The notes below the pieces were generated by a model. That model saw nothing but the letters and a program-made list of their open reading frames with translations. It ran no database searches and was not told the DNA's origin. Shown one piece after another: positions 42,700 to 52,144 of a stretch of DNA of 64,000 bases. Numbering within the stretch: the stretch's first letter is position 1; the number at the start of each line of letters is the position of its first letter. Origin of the DNA: Anaerolineae bacterium (lineage in GTDB: Bacteria; Chloroflexota; Anaerolineae; DRVO01); NCBI GenBank assembly GCA_013178015.1, contig JABLXR010000004.1, positions 48,603 to 112,602 on the forward strand. Direction: 5' to 3'. A program made the position numbers and the translations under genes.

Positions 42700-43632
42700 G
42701 TGCGAGACCTGACCGTGGCCGCAGTCAACTTCAGGGCCGAGCCGGGCGCCATAGACGACAACCTCAGCCGAACGGAGGCGTGGGTGGCGAGGCTGGCTGA
42801 CCGGGGGGTGGAGATGGTGTGCTTCCCGGAGATGTCCCTCTGCGGGTACGATCACTCGCCCCGAGCGCGCTCCTTCGCCCAGCCCGTGCCCGGGCCCATC
42901 ACCGAACGGTTGGAGACGTTGGCGGCCCGGCAAGGCGCGGTAGTGCTTGCCGGCCTGGCCGAGACCGACGCCGCCGGCCGCCTTTTCATCAGCCAGGTGA
43001 TAGTGGGACCCGAGGGGCTGATCGGTACCTACCGCAAGGCCCACCTGGGCCCCTTCGAGCGGGAGACGTTCTCCGCCGGCGATGAGGTGCCGGTGTTCGC
43101 GACGGACGTCTGCACCTTCGGCGTGCAGCTCTGCTACGACACCCACTTCCCCGAGATGAGTTCCATCCAGGGTTTGGCGGGAGCAGAAGTGCTCTTCTTC
43201 CCGTTCGCCTCGCCCCACGGCGACCCCCAGACCCGGCGGGAGCGGATCATGCGCTACCTGCCTGCCCGAGCCTACGACAACGCCTGCTACGTGGTCACAT
43301 GCAACCTGACCGGCCAGAGCGCGGCTGGGAGCCGGAGGTCGTTCCCCGGTACTGCCCTCATAGTCAGCCCCAAGGGAGAGCTCATGAACGAGCAGGTGGG
43401 ATGGGAGGAAGGAGCGGCAGTGGCGACTCTCTCCGCCGCCGAGCTACGGCGCATCGGGGGCACGAGGATGGGTCACTTCCACGATCACCGCCGGCCCGAG
43501 CTCTACGGCGCCCTTTGCCGGCCCACCGCCGAGCAACACCCGTCGCCCGGCGGCGAGAGGAAAGCGATTCCGGAGTCTGAGGCCGGCGCCTCCACGTCGT
43601 TGCCTGACTCCACAAAGGAGATAGTCGAGTGA
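42700..43632 (+). CDS. Nitrilase-superfamily amidase within the heme/iron operon
   Basis: A 310-residue carbon-nitrogen hydrolase. The catalytic triad is intact: Glu44 (CFPEMSLCGY), Lys113 (TYRKAHLGPFE) and Cys145 (VQLCYDTHFPE). GTG 42700 directly follows the ahbAB stop with no gap, and its own stop overlaps the start of the binding-protein gene (GTGA). Such tight packing implies a role tied to the operon, for instance hydrolysing an amide of an imported tetrapyrrole or siderophore, but no known heme step needs it. Residues after 270 are an unstructured tail. Confidence 0.88.
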   Translation: MRDLTVAAVNFRAEPGAIDDNLSRTEAWVARLADRGVEMVCFPEMSLCGYDHSPRARSFAQPVPGPITERLETLAARQGAVVLAGLAETDAAGRLFISQVIVGPEGLIGTYRKAHLGPFERETFSAGDEVPVFATDVCTFGVQLCYDTHFPEMSSIQGLAGAEVLFFPFASPHGDPQTRRERIMRYLPARAYDNACYVVTCNLTGQSAAGSRRSFPGTALIVSPKGELMNEQVGWEEGAAVATLSAAELRRIGGTRMGHFHDHRRPELYGALCRPTAEQHPSPGGERKAIPESEAGASTSLPDSTKEIVE

Positions 43633-44882
43633 AGCAGCCCACCGATCAAGCCAGAGTGTTAGCCTACCTGTTGTCTCTTGTGGCCATCGCCGCCCTCCTG
43701 GCAGCCTGCAGCGGCGTCACTCCTGCTGCCGGAGGCGCCGGGCCCGCCGTCGTGTCAGAGCCCATCTCTGCCCCCGGCACCGCAGCCGACGAATGCTCAG
43801 ATGAGTTCGATCCGGATCGTGATTACTTCCCGAACAAGGCGAGCATCGAGTACGCCCAGAACTTCACCGTGGAGTACCACAACCACTACAAGGTGGTCAC
43901 CATAGTGGAGCCCTGGCGGGACGCCGGGCAGGGGCTGCAGTACGTGTTGGTGCAGTGCGGGACGCCGCCCCCCGACGGCTACCCAGACGCCACCATCATC
44001 GAGGTGCCGGTCAGGACCGCGATCTCCATGTCCACTACGCACCTGGGCTACCTGGAGAAGCTGAGCCTCCTGGACCGCCTAATCGGCCTGGGGGACGGCA
44101 AGTACGTCAACACCGAAGGGGTTCGCCAGCGCCTCGACGAAGGTGAGTTGCCCGAAGTGGGCGATGGGGCCGAGGTCAATGTGGAAGCCGTGCTGGAGCT
44201 GAATCCGGACGTGGTGATAGCTCTGGGAGTAGGCAACGCCAGTAAGGACAGTCACCCCATGCTCCTGGACGCGGGCGTGAAGGTGGTCATGTTCTCCGAC
44301 TTCATGGAGAGCAGCCCTCTGGGCCGAGCCGAGTGGCTGAAGTTCATGGCCCTGCTCTTCAACCGCGAGGCGGAGGCGGAAGCGGCGTTCGCCGAGATCG
44401 CCGCCCGCTACCAGGAGGTGGCGGCCGTGGCGGCAGACGTGACCGACAGGCCCACCGTCTTCATGGGCTACGACATCAGAGGCACGTGGTACATGCCCGG
44501 GGGCGACAGCTACGCTGCCCGGTACCTGGCCGATGCCGGTGCCGATTACCTCTGGGCCAACGACGGCGGCACCAGCCGCATACCGCTGGACTTCGAAAGC
44601 GTCTACGAACGAGCTCACGACGCCGAATACTGGCTGAACCTCAGCCAGTTCTACACCAGTCTGGCCGACGTCCTGGCCGCCGACGAGCGCTACGGAGACT
44701 TCGCCGCCTTCCAGAACCACCGGGTCTACAACAACAACGCCCGCCTGAATCAGAACGGCGGCAATGACTACAATGAGAGCGGCCTGGTGAACCCAGACAT
44801 TATCCTGGCCGACATCATCAAGATCCTGCACCCCGAACTCATGCCCGACCACGAGTTGGTCTACTACCGACACCTGCAATGA
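43629..44882 (+). CDS. Iron/tetrapyrrole ABC transporter substrate-binding lipoprotein (FecB/FepB-like)
   Basis: A 417-residue periplasmic-binding-protein-2 family lipoprotein. Signal and lipobox LAACSG (Cys28), then a linker and two lobes. The first lobe has MSTTHLGYLEKLSLLDRLIG and VLELNPDVVIALG, typical of siderophore, heme and cobalamin binding proteins. The start GTG overlaps the nitrilase stop, with AAAGGAG upstream. An N-terminal insert (FTVEYHNHYKVVTI) with several His and Tyr is a possible ligand or metal contact. Ligand is not deducible; iron chelate or tetrapyrrole is favoured by the operon. Confidence 0.9.
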   Translation: MKQPTDQARVLAYLLSLVAIAALLAACSGVTPAAGGAGPAVVSEPISAPGTAADECSDEFDPDRDYFPNKASIEYAQNFTVEYHNHYKVVTIVEPWRDAGQGLQYVLVQCGTPPPDGYPDATIIEVPVRTAISMSTTHLGYLEKLSLLDRLIGLGDGKYVNTEGVRQRLDEGELPEVGDGAEVNVEAVLELNPDVVIALGVGNASKDSHPMLLDAGVKVVMFSDFMESSPLGRAEWLKFMALLFNREAEAEAAFAEIAARYQEVAAVAADVTDRPTVFMGYDIRGTWYMPGGDSYAARYLADAGADYLWANDGGTSRIPLDFESVYERAHDAEYWLNLSQFYTSLADVLAADERYGDFAAFQNHRVYNNNARLNQNGGNDYNESGLVNPDIILADIIKILHPELMPDHELVYYRHLQ

Positions 44883-46087
44883 CACCGGCATCGCGAGTTG
44901 ACGGTGCACGCAGTAGTTCGGGCCCCAGCCCGACGCTGGCTCAGCCTGTGCCGGGCGGAACCGATTGGCGCCGGGCGGCCGGGGCAGGACCGCACGTGAC
45001 GGCCGGCTCGGAGGGTTCCGCGTTGGCAGTCAGAGCCTGGCCCCGGCTGGGGCTGAGCCGGCTGGCCTTCCTGGCCCTGGCCGCGCTGCTGCTCATCGCC
45101 TTCCTCCTTAGCCTGGCCCTGGGCTCGGTCAGCATACCCATCCCCGACGTGATCACCGTGCTCGCTGGCGGCGAGCCGGCCCGGGCTTCGTGGACCAACA
45201 TCGTGCTGCGCTTCCGCCTGCCCAAGGCCATCACCGCAGTGCTGGCCGGCGCCGCCCTGGCGGTGAGCGGCCTGCAGATGCAGACCATCTTCCGCAACCC
45301 CCTGGCCGGCCCTTTCGTCCTGGGGATCAACTCGGGCGCCAGCCTGGGCGTGGCTCTGGTCGTCCTGGCCGCGGGGACCGCCAGCGCTTCGGTGCTGCTC
45401 CCCGGGATCGGCCTCGCCGGGAACGTGGCTCTGATAGCCGCCTCCAGCGCTGGGTCGGCCCTGGTGATGGCGGTGGTGCTGGTAGTAGCCAGGCGGGTGA
45501 ATGCCATCACTCTGCTCATCCTCGGGCTTATGATCGGCTACGCTACCAGCTCCGCGGTGAGCGTCCTGCTCTACTTCAGCGTGGCCGAGAGGGTCCAGGC
45601 CTACATAGCCTGGACCTTCGGCAGCTTCGGCGGGGTCACCTGGAGCCAGATGGTCATCCTGGCTCCCGCGATTCTTCTGGCCCTGGCGGTGGCGCAGCTT
45701 TCGGCCAAAGCCCTCAACGCCCTGCTCTTAGGGGAGGACTACGCCCGCAGTATGGGGCTGGACGTGCGGCGGGCCCGCTACGTTATCATAGGTAGCACAG
45801 CCGTCCTCGCCGGGGCGGTGACTGCCTTCTGCGGCCCCATCGCCTTCCTGGGCGTGGCCGTGCCCCACCTGTGCCGCAGCCTCCTCTCTACCTCCGATCA
45901 CCGTGCCCTGGTGCCGGCCTGCACCCTGATGGGCGCCTCTCTGGCTCTGATGGCCGACCTGGTGGCCCACCTGCCCGGCACCCAGGCTACCCTGCCGCTC
46001 AACGCCGTGACCCCGCTGATCGGCGGCCCGATCGTCGTCTGGGTCATACTCAATCGCCAGAACCTTAGGAACACGTTTGCCGCATGA
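44879..46087 (+). CDS. FecCD-family iron-chelate ABC permease
   Basis: A 402-residue polytopic permease of the BtuC/FecCD family. RLPKAITAVLAGAALAVSGLQMQTIFRNPLAGP is the N-terminal family signature, GSFGGVTWSQM the coupling region and FCGPIAFLGVAVPHLCR the C-terminal cytoplasmic helix that contacts the ATPase. About 45 extra residues precede the first membrane segment; the ATG at 44879 overlaps the upstream stop (ATGA), so the extension is probably translated. One permease would form a homodimer. Confidence 0.93.
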   Translation: MTPASRVDGARSSSGPSPTLAQPVPGGTDWRRAAGAGPHVTAGSEGSALAVRAWPRLGLSRLAFLALAALLLIAFLLSLALGSVSIPIPDVITVLAGGEPARASWTNIVLRFRLPKAITAVLAGAALAVSGLQMQTIFRNPLAGPFVLGINSGASLGVALVVLAAGTASASVLLPGIGLAGNVALIAASSAGSALVMAVVLVVARRVNAITLLILGLMIGYATSSAVSVLLYFSVAERVQAYIAWTFGSFGGVTWSQMVILAPAILLALAVAQLSAKALNALLLGEDYARSMGLDVRRARYVIIGSTAVLAGAVTAFCGPIAFLGVAVPHLCRSLLSTSDHRALVPACTLMGASLALMADLVAHLPGTQATLPLNAVTPLIGGPIVVWVILNRQNLRNTFAA

Positions 46088-47115
46088 ACGATACCATTCT
46101 GGACACTCGAGACCTCGAGATCGGGTACAGGCACAAGGGGCGCCGGACTGCCGTGGCCAGCGGTATCTCCGTATCGCTACGCGCCGGAGACCTGGTGTGT
46201 CTCATTGGCCCCAACGGTGTAGGCAAGTCCACCCTCATCCGAACCATCGCCGGCATGCAGCCTCCGCTTGCCGGCCGGGTCACCCTGGGCGGTGTCGAGC
46301 TGCACCGCTTAAGGGCAGCGGAGCTGGCGCGCCAACTGAGCGTCGTGCTCACCGATCGGGTCAACGTGGGCGTCCTCTCGGCCTACGCGCTGGTCGCCCT
46401 GGGACGCCACCCCTACACCGACTGGTCCGGCAGACTCACCGCTCGAGATGAGGAGGTGGTCCGCTGGGCCATCGAGAAAGTGGGCGCTGCGCCCCTGGCC
46501 CATCGCAGCGTGGGCGAGTTGAGCGACGGAGAGAGACAGAAGGTCATGATCGCCCGAGCCCTGGCTCAAGAGCCGCGCCTGCTGGTCCTGGACGAACCGA
46601 CCGCGTACCTGGACTTGCCCCGGCGGGTAGAGGTAATGCACCTGCTGAAGGGCCTGGCCCGCTCGGGCGAGCGGGCTATCCTCCTGTCCACCCACGACCT
46701 CGACCTGGCTCTGCGCACTGCGGATCGCATCTGGCTCATGTCGCCCGACGGGCTCCTGGCCGAGGGTGCGCCGGAGGACCTGGTGCTCACCGGGGCATTC
46801 GAGAGGGCCTTCCGCAGCGAAGGAGTGGAGTTCGACCCCGCCACCGGCTCCTTCGCCATCGGCGCCCCGGCGGCAGGCGAGGTTGCCCTCGAGGGCGATG
46901 GTCTGGTGGCGACCTGGACCCGGAGGGCTCTGGAGCGCGAAGGCTTTCGGGTGAGCGACAACGGCCACTCAGCCGAGGCGAGAGTAGAGGTCCGGTCGGA
47001 GGGCCCGGAGCTCATCTGGCTCACCAGGGTCGGCGCCCAGTGCCAGGAGCATCGCTCGGTACACGACGTGCTCGCCTGCCTCAAAGCGAGGCAAGCGCTC
47101 GACCGAGAGGAGTGA
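46084..47115 (+). CDS. FecE-type ABC transporter ATPase with C-terminal extension
   Basis: A 343-residue ATPase completing the importer. Walker A GPNGVGKST, ABC signature SVGELSDGERQKV, Walker B LLVLDEPTAYLD and switch His STHDLDLA are all intact. About 90 residues beyond the usual FecE end follow (from around 250), with an alpha/beta composition (ALEREGFRVSDNGHSAEARVEV) that may be a small regulatory domain. ATG 46084 overlaps the permease stop. Last gene of the operon; the convergent kinase gene ends 20 bases away. Confidence 0.93.
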   Translation: MNDTILDTRDLEIGYRHKGRRTAVASGISVSLRAGDLVCLIGPNGVGKSTLIRTIAGMQPPLAGRVTLGGVELHRLRAAELARQLSVVLTDRVNVGVLSAYALVALGRHPYTDWSGRLTARDEEVVRWAIEKVGAAPLAHRSVGELSDGERQKVMIARALAQEPRLLVLDEPTAYLDLPRRVEVMHLLKGLARSGERAILLSTHDLDLALRTADRIWLMSPDGLLAEGAPEDLVLTGAFERAFRSEGVEFDPATGSFAIGAPAAGEVALEGDGLVATWTRRALEREGFRVSDNGHSAEARVEVRSEGPELIWLTRVGAQCQEHRSVHDVLACLKARQALDREE

Positions 47116-47135
47116 TCTCCTCCTCTGCCTGCTTC

Positions 47136-50093
47136 CTACGCTGCGTGGGCGGGGGCGCTCCCCAGGACTCGCCGCAGCACCCCGTCCAGGTCGCCCACCC
47201 GATAGGGCTTGGCGATGACGCCGCTGAACCCGTAGGCGGCGCTCTCCGACATCACCGGATCGTTGGAGTAGCCACTGGAAGCGATGATGCGCACCTGTGG
47301 ATCGGCGCTGTGTAGCGCTCGGGCTGCCTCCTTTCCGCCCATGCCTCCAGGCACCGTAAGGTCCATGATGACGGCGTCGAAGCCTTTCCCGCGGCCGCGC
47401 GCCTCGAGGTAGGCTCGGATAGCCGCTTCGCCCTCGGGCACCACCTCGGCCTCGTAGCCCAGCCGCTCCAGCGTCTTCTTCACTACCCTCCGCACGCTCT
47501 CCTCGTCATCCATCACCAAAACCCGGCCCTTCGGCCGCTGATCCGGAGGAGGAGGCGGAGCCGGCTTCTGAGCTCGTTCTGCGTACGGCAGGGCAGGCAG
47601 GAACACCTGGAAGGTGCTGCCACGCCCGACCTCGGACTCCACGGCGATGTGCCCATTGTGCCGCCGGACGATGGAGTACGACGTGGCCAGCCCCAGCCCG
47701 CTCCCGCTCTCCTTGGTGGAGAAGTACGGGTCGAACACCTGATCCAACCTGTCGGGAGCGATGCCCACACCGTGGTCCTGTACCACCACCTTCACGTAGT
47801 CGCCCGGAGCCAGGGGCAGGTCCTCCCCGTCCAGGTGTACGTTCTCCGCCGACACCTTGATGAACCCACCCCCAGGCATGGCCTCCACGGCGTTGATGAC
47901 CAGGTTGTTCACCACCTGGCTTATCTGGCCTCGGTCAATCTCGACGGGCCACAGGTCCTCGGGGATGTCGAAGTGGCAGCGCACCGGGGAACCACGCAAG
48001 GCGAACCCGGTAGATTCCCGCAGCAACTCCACCAGGGAGGCGGTCTCTTTGATAGGCGCCCCGCCCTTGGCAAAGGTAAGCAACTGCTGCGTAAGGTCGC
48101 GGGCACGGTAGGTGGCCTTCTCCGCCTCGGCCAGGCTCTCCTTCGCCTCCTCGTCCGCCTCCAGGGACATGCCCGCCAGGGCCAGGTTGCCGCCGATAGC
48201 CGTCAGCAGATTGTTGAAGTCGTGGGCGATCCCGCCGGCCAACAGCCCTATTGCCTCCAGCTTGCTGGCCCGCTGTAGCTCCCTCTCCAGCCGGTGCTTC
48301 TCGGTCACGTCCCTGAAGACCAGGACTGCCCCCACAGTGGCGCCTTCGGCGTCCTGGATGGGAGCGGCACTGTGCTCCACCAGAAGCTCCGTCCCGGTGC
48401 GGGTCAATAAAGTGGTGTGGTTGCTGAAGTCCGTCCTCTTGCCTTCAGCTAGCACCCGGCTGACCGGATGCGGCATCGGCTGGCGGTCCTCCGGATCCAG
48501 GATATCGAACACCTTCGTGATCGGCTGGCCTCGGGCCTCCTTCTCCGTCCAGCCCGTCAGGTCCTCCGCCACTTTGCTCAGGAGAGTGACCCGGCCCTGA
48601 GCGTCGGTGGCAATCACGCCATCGGCGATGGAGCGAAGCGTCACCGCCAGGCGCTCGCGCTCGGCGGCCAGAGTGGCCTGGGCCCGCATCCGTTCGGTTA
48701 TGTCTTCCCCAATGCTGGCCGTGCCTATCGGCCGCCCCTCGTCGTCGTTGAGCACAGTGATGTTCCAGGAGATCATGCGCCGAGAGCCATCCCGCAGAAG
48801 CAGCTCATTGGTGTCGTGGCTGTTGGCCCGGCCCGAGGTCAGGTTGCTGGCGAATCGGCGTCGGAGCTTCTCGCGGTTCTCTGGAGGCACGAACACCTCG
48901 AACCAGTCTTGCCCGATGACAGCCTCCCGGTTCCACCCGGACAGCTGGAGCAGGAAGTCATTGCAGAAGGTGATGCGCCCGCGTCCGTCTAGCATGGCGG
49001 AGATGAGGTGCACGCTCTCCAGCATGTCCCGCAGACGACGCTCGGACTGCCGCACCGACTCCTCCGCTCTCTTACGCTCGGTGACGTCACGCACTGCCAC
49101 TACCACGACCGGGCGCCCGCGGTATAGCTGCCTGCGGGCCACCACCTCGGCCTCGAAGGTGCCCTCATCCCCCCGGGCCGAGGTCGTCTCCAGCCGCAAC
49201 AGAGCGTCCCAGGGGATGCAGTGCGGCCAGCAGTCGGCAGGGACGTCCACCAGCTCCCACACCCGCCTGCCCACCAGTTCCTGAGAGGGCAATCCGAACG
49301 TCCAGGCGGAGGCCGGGTTGGCCTCGATGACGGTGCCCTCCTCGGTCACGATGAGAACGCCCTCCAGAGAGGCCTCGAAGAGCCCGCGGAATCGGCTCTC
49401 ACTCTCCTTGAGGGCCTCCTTCACTTTCTCATAGTAGGCCACCAGTATGCCCAGGCCGACGCACGTGTACAGCAGGGCGGAGAGGAACAAGCCTCCGGCG
49501 GCGGCCCGCACCGAATGGCCCCAGAACGGCCCCACCAGTATCTGGGCCGCGAAGCCGATTAGGCCGATGGCGGGAGCTCGCCGAGTGGCAACGTCGAGGT
49601 CGGGGGCGCGTAAGTAGAGGAAGGCCGTGCGCAGAGCCATACCGGCGGCAAACACGGCGGGCACCAGGACCGCCACCGGCGAAGGGTACACGACATAGAG
49701 CACCACGGCAGCGGCCAGGTACAGGAGCGAGATGTATAGCCAAGCTCGGGGCGGAGAACGACGCAGGAAGCTGTAGCTGGCCCAGCAGAACAGGAGCGTT
49801 CCGCATATGTTGGCCAGCGCATCCCCGAACAGAGCCAGGGTAGCAGCCCGTGGATGGGCCACCGCCACGCCTACCAGCAGGTGTCGAGCGCTGAAGACCA
49901 GGACGCTGAGAGCCCAGAACCCCAGGTATACCTTGCGATCCCGCCGGTATATGTACAGGCAAGAGAGCCCGAGAACGAGGGCTAGCAGGCCAGAGGCCGC
50001 GATGGTTCCGACCAGAGAATGCGCGGGCCAGTACATTATCGGACACCCCGCTGCGTTGGAATTCGAGCCAATCCCGCAGGGTGTATCGTCCAT
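47136..50093 (-). CDS. Hybrid sensor histidine kinase (membrane, three PAS, HisKA-HATPase, receiver)
   Basis: A 985-residue sensor. Seven or so N-terminal membrane helices (residues about 20-230) are followed by three PAS domains (GLFEASLEGVLIVTEEG, MLESVHLISAMLDGRG, TLRSIADGVIATDAQG), a HisKA dimerisation helix with phospho-acceptor His (GGIAHDFNNLLTAIGG), the HATPase N and G boxes (NNLVINAVEAMPGGG, GSGLGLATSYSIV) and a C-terminal receiver domain (VLVMDDEE, Asp in AVIMDLTVPGG). The signal is unknown. GTG 50096 or ATG 50093 starts the ORF; ATG 50036 before MYWPAHSLVG also fits. Convergent with the heme/iron operon, with no separate regulator gene nearby. Confidence 0.9.
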   Translation of the reverse strand: MDDTPCGIGSNSNAAGCPIMYWPAHSLVGTIAASGLLALVLGLSCLYIYRRDRKVYLGFWALSVLVFSARHLLVGVAVAHPRAATLALFGDALANICGTLLFCWASYSFLRRSPPRAWLYISLLYLAAAVVLYVVYPSPVAVLVPAVFAAGMALRTAFLYLRAPDLDVATRRAPAIGLIGFAAQILVGPFWGHSVRAAAGGLFLSALLYTCVGLGILVAYYEKVKEALKESESRFRGLFEASLEGVLIVTEEGTVIEANPASAWTFGLPSQELVGRRVWELVDVPADCWPHCIPWDALLRLETTSARGDEGTFEAEVVARRQLYRGRPVVVVAVRDVTERKRAEESVRQSERRLRDMLESVHLISAMLDGRGRITFCNDFLLQLSGWNREAVIGQDWFEVFVPPENREKLRRRFASNLTSGRANSHDTNELLLRDGSRRMISWNITVLNDDEGRPIGTASIGEDITERMRAQATLAAERERLAVTLRSIADGVIATDAQGRVTLLSKVAEDLTGWTEKEARGQPITKVFDILDPEDRQPMPHPVSRVLAEGKRTDFSNHTTLLTRTGTELLVEHSAAPIQDAEGATVGAVLVFRDVTEKHRLERELQRASKLEAIGLLAGGIAHDFNNLLTAIGGNLALAGMSLEADEEAKESLAEAEKATYRARDLTQQLLTFAKGGAPIKETASLVELLRESTGFALRGSPVRCHFDIPEDLWPVEIDRGQISQVVNNLVINAVEAMPGGGFIKVSAENVHLDGEDLPLAPGDYVKVVVQDHGVGIAPDRLDQVFDPYFSTKESGSGLGLATSYSIVRRHNGHIAVESEVGRGSTFQVFLPALPYAERAQKPAPPPPPDQRPKGRVLVMDDEESVRRVVKKTLERLGYEAEVVPEGEAAIRAYLEARGRGKGFDAVIMDLTVPGGMGGKEAARALHSADPQVRIIASSGYSNDPVMSESAAYGFSGVIAKPYRVGDLDGVLRRVLGSAPAHAA

Positions 50094-50201
50094 CACGCCT
50101 GTGAACTTTAGGCCTAGCTTCCTTCACGGACCGAACGACGACCCGGGCCGCCTGGCTGCGGCCCGAGTCAGATCATGGGTCGCAAGAGGGCAGCTGCCCT
50201 G

Positions 50202-51005
50202 TCACACGGCCAGGTCCCGGCCTCGAAAGGCGAACAGGCCCGCCAGCAGACACGCGGCGCTGAACCCTACCAGCACAGCCACGTGGACCGGATCCAGGCC
50301 GTTCACCAGGGGGTCGGCTCCGCTGTAGTAGTAGAGCAACGACAGCGCCCGATACGGTTTCAGGACGTCCACGGCGGGGGCGAAGGAGTTCATGAGGTAG
50401 GAGAACAGCGCCACTGCAGCGGCCACTCCGCCGGCCGTGCCTCGCCTGCCCCAGGCGGCGCCGGCTGCCAGGGCCAGGACACCGAAGGCGATCCCCAGCA
50501 GCGCCAAACTGACGCAGATCGAGGCGACGGCGAGGTAGCCGATGCTCATGCCCACGGGCACAGCGCCCAGCACTATCGCGGCCCAGGTCGCCAGGGAGAG
50601 AACCACTACCCCCAGAGCCAGGTTGGCTGCCTTCTCCAGGAGCACCCGGCTGCGGCTGACCGGGTTGGCCAGCAAAAGGTCGAGAGTGCCCCGCTCCTCT
50701 TCGCCCGCTATGGCCCCGCTGCCGGCGATGATGGCGTACACCAGGATGAAGATAGGCATGATGAGGGCGAAAAGGTACGAGGTGAGGAAGCCGGCAGGCG
50801 AGGTTATGTCTTCGATCTCCCCGATGAAGGCCGCCCGAAAGGCCTCGGGCAAGACCTCCAGATACTGGTTGAGCAGCTCGGCGTTCTGCTGCAGCGTGGG
50901 GTAGAATAGCATGATGAAGAGGACGTAAGCCACCACGCCTACCAGCCACCACAGAAGGCTACGGCCCTGATCGCGCACGTTCTTGAGGAACACGCTACGC
51001 AACAT
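50202..51005 (-). CDS. ABC-2 type export permease
   Basis: A 267-residue permease with six membrane segments. N-terminal FLKNVRDQGRSLLWWLVG, then AIIAGSGAIAGEEERGTLDLLLANPVSRSR, the conserved cytoplasmic loop of ABC-2 permeases. ATG 51005 overlaps the last 11 bases of the ATPase gene and has GGAGG eight bases upstream, so the two subunits are coupled. Substrate unknown; similar pairs are linked to drug export or gliding. Confidence 0.88.
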   Translation of the reverse strand: MLRSVFLKNVRDQGRSLLWWLVGVVAYVLFIMLFYPTLQQNAELLNQYLEVLPEAFRAAFIGEIEDITSPAGFLTSYLFALIMPIFILVYAIIAGSGAIAGEEERGTLDLLLANPVSRSRVLLEKAANLALGVVVLSLATWAAIVLGAVPVGMSIGYLAVASICVSLALLGIAFGVLALAAGAAWGRRGTAGGVAAAVALFSYLMNSFAPAVDVLKPYRALSLLYYYSGADPLVNGLDPVHVAVLVGFSAACLLAGLFAFRGRDLAV

Positions 51006-51900
51006 CGTCCATGCCTCCACCGTAGTAGGCCAGGAAGATCTGCTCCAGGCTGGGCTCGTGGCTGACGATGTTGACCACCTCGAACTGGGCCGCCTTCTTC
51101 ACCAGCCCATCCAGGCTGCCCACCACCGAGCACTGCAGCACCCCATCGTCCACCCGGACGTCCCGCACCCCCTGCACGTCCTCAAACGCTTGGGCCGGCA
51201 CGGGCTGGGCGAAATGGATCTCCAACTGGCGGAAGGCACGCCGCTTGAGGGCCTCTATCTCCTCCACCGCCACCAAGCGCCCCAGTCGGATGACGCCCAC
51301 CCGGTCGCACACGCGCTCGACCTCGGGCAGGTTGTGGGAGGACAAGAAGATGGTCCTGCCCTCCGCCTTTACCTCGCTCACCAGGCGGTAGAACTCCTGC
51401 TGCACCAGCGGGTCCAGCCCATTGGTGGGCTCGTCCAGCAGGAGCAGCTCCGGCCGGTGCATCAGGGCCTGGACCAGCCCCACCTTGCGCTTGTTCCCCT
51501 GAGAAAGGGAGGATATGCGCTGCCTGAGCCCCAGGTCCAGACGGGCAGCCAGCTCTCGGACATAACCCCACTCCACCCCGCCCCGCAGATGGGCGAAGTG
51601 CCGCAGGAGCTCCCCGGCGGTCAGGTTGTCGTAGAGAGCCAGCTCGCCGGGTAGATAGCCCACGCGCCGCCTGATCTCCACGCTGTCCCGCTGCGAGTCC
51701 AGCCCGAACACCTGAGCCACACCCTCGGTGGGGCGGATGAAGTCCATCAGGACGCGGATGGTGGTGGTCTTGCCGGCTCCGTTAGGACCCAGGAAGCCGA
51801 AGACCTCACCCGGACGCACCTCGAAGCTGAGCTCGAGCACTCCTCGGTTCTTGCCGTAGTACTTGGTGAGGCTGTCGGTTCTTATCACTGCCTGGCTCAT
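50995..51900 (-). CDS. ABC exporter ATPase (partner of the ABC-2 permease)
   Basis: A 301-residue ATPase. Walker A GPNGAGKTT, signature SSLSQGNKRKV, Walker B LLLLDEPTNGLD and SSHNLPEVERVCD are intact. The C-terminal 85 residues (LEIHFAQPVPAQAFEDVQGV) form the small domain usual for ABC-2 exporters. ATG 51900. First gene of a two-gene operon. Confidence 0.93.
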   Translation of the reverse strand: MSQAVIRTDSLTKYYGKNRGVLELSFEVRPGEVFGFLGPNGAGKTTTIRVLMDFIRPTEGVAQVFGLDSQRDSVEIRRRVGYLPGELALYDNLTAGELLRHFAHLRGGVEWGYVRELAARLDLGLRQRISSLSQGNKRKVGLVQALMHRPELLLLDEPTNGLDPLVQQEFYRLVSEVKAEGRTIFLSSHNLPEVERVCDRVGVIRLGRLVAVEEIEALKRRAFRQLEIHFAQPVPAQAFEDVQGVRDVRVDDGVLQCSVVGSLDGLVKKAAQFEVVNIVSHEPSLEQIFLAYYGGGMDDVA

Positions 51901-52144
51901 CGTCGGCTCCCACAGAGGCGCGGGTACGCGGCACCGCGCCGATCACTGCGGAACGGGTCCGCGACGAGTCGCGGACGCGCGCTTACACCCTCACGGATGG
52001 GCTGTGGCGAGTGTATAGGCTGCCCCGCGCTAGAGCAATGCCGGATTCGTACCAGGATGGCAGCAGGGCGGACAGGCCGAGCGCAGAACCGAGCCACCTG
52101 CCGCAGACCTCGGGCCAGGCTCCACCGCCGGGCGGGCCTGGCGT

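Noticed and set aside
41650..43218. Minus-strand ORF of 522 codons opposite ahbAB and the nitrilase
   Set aside because: Shadow; no motifs and both plus-strand genes are well supported.
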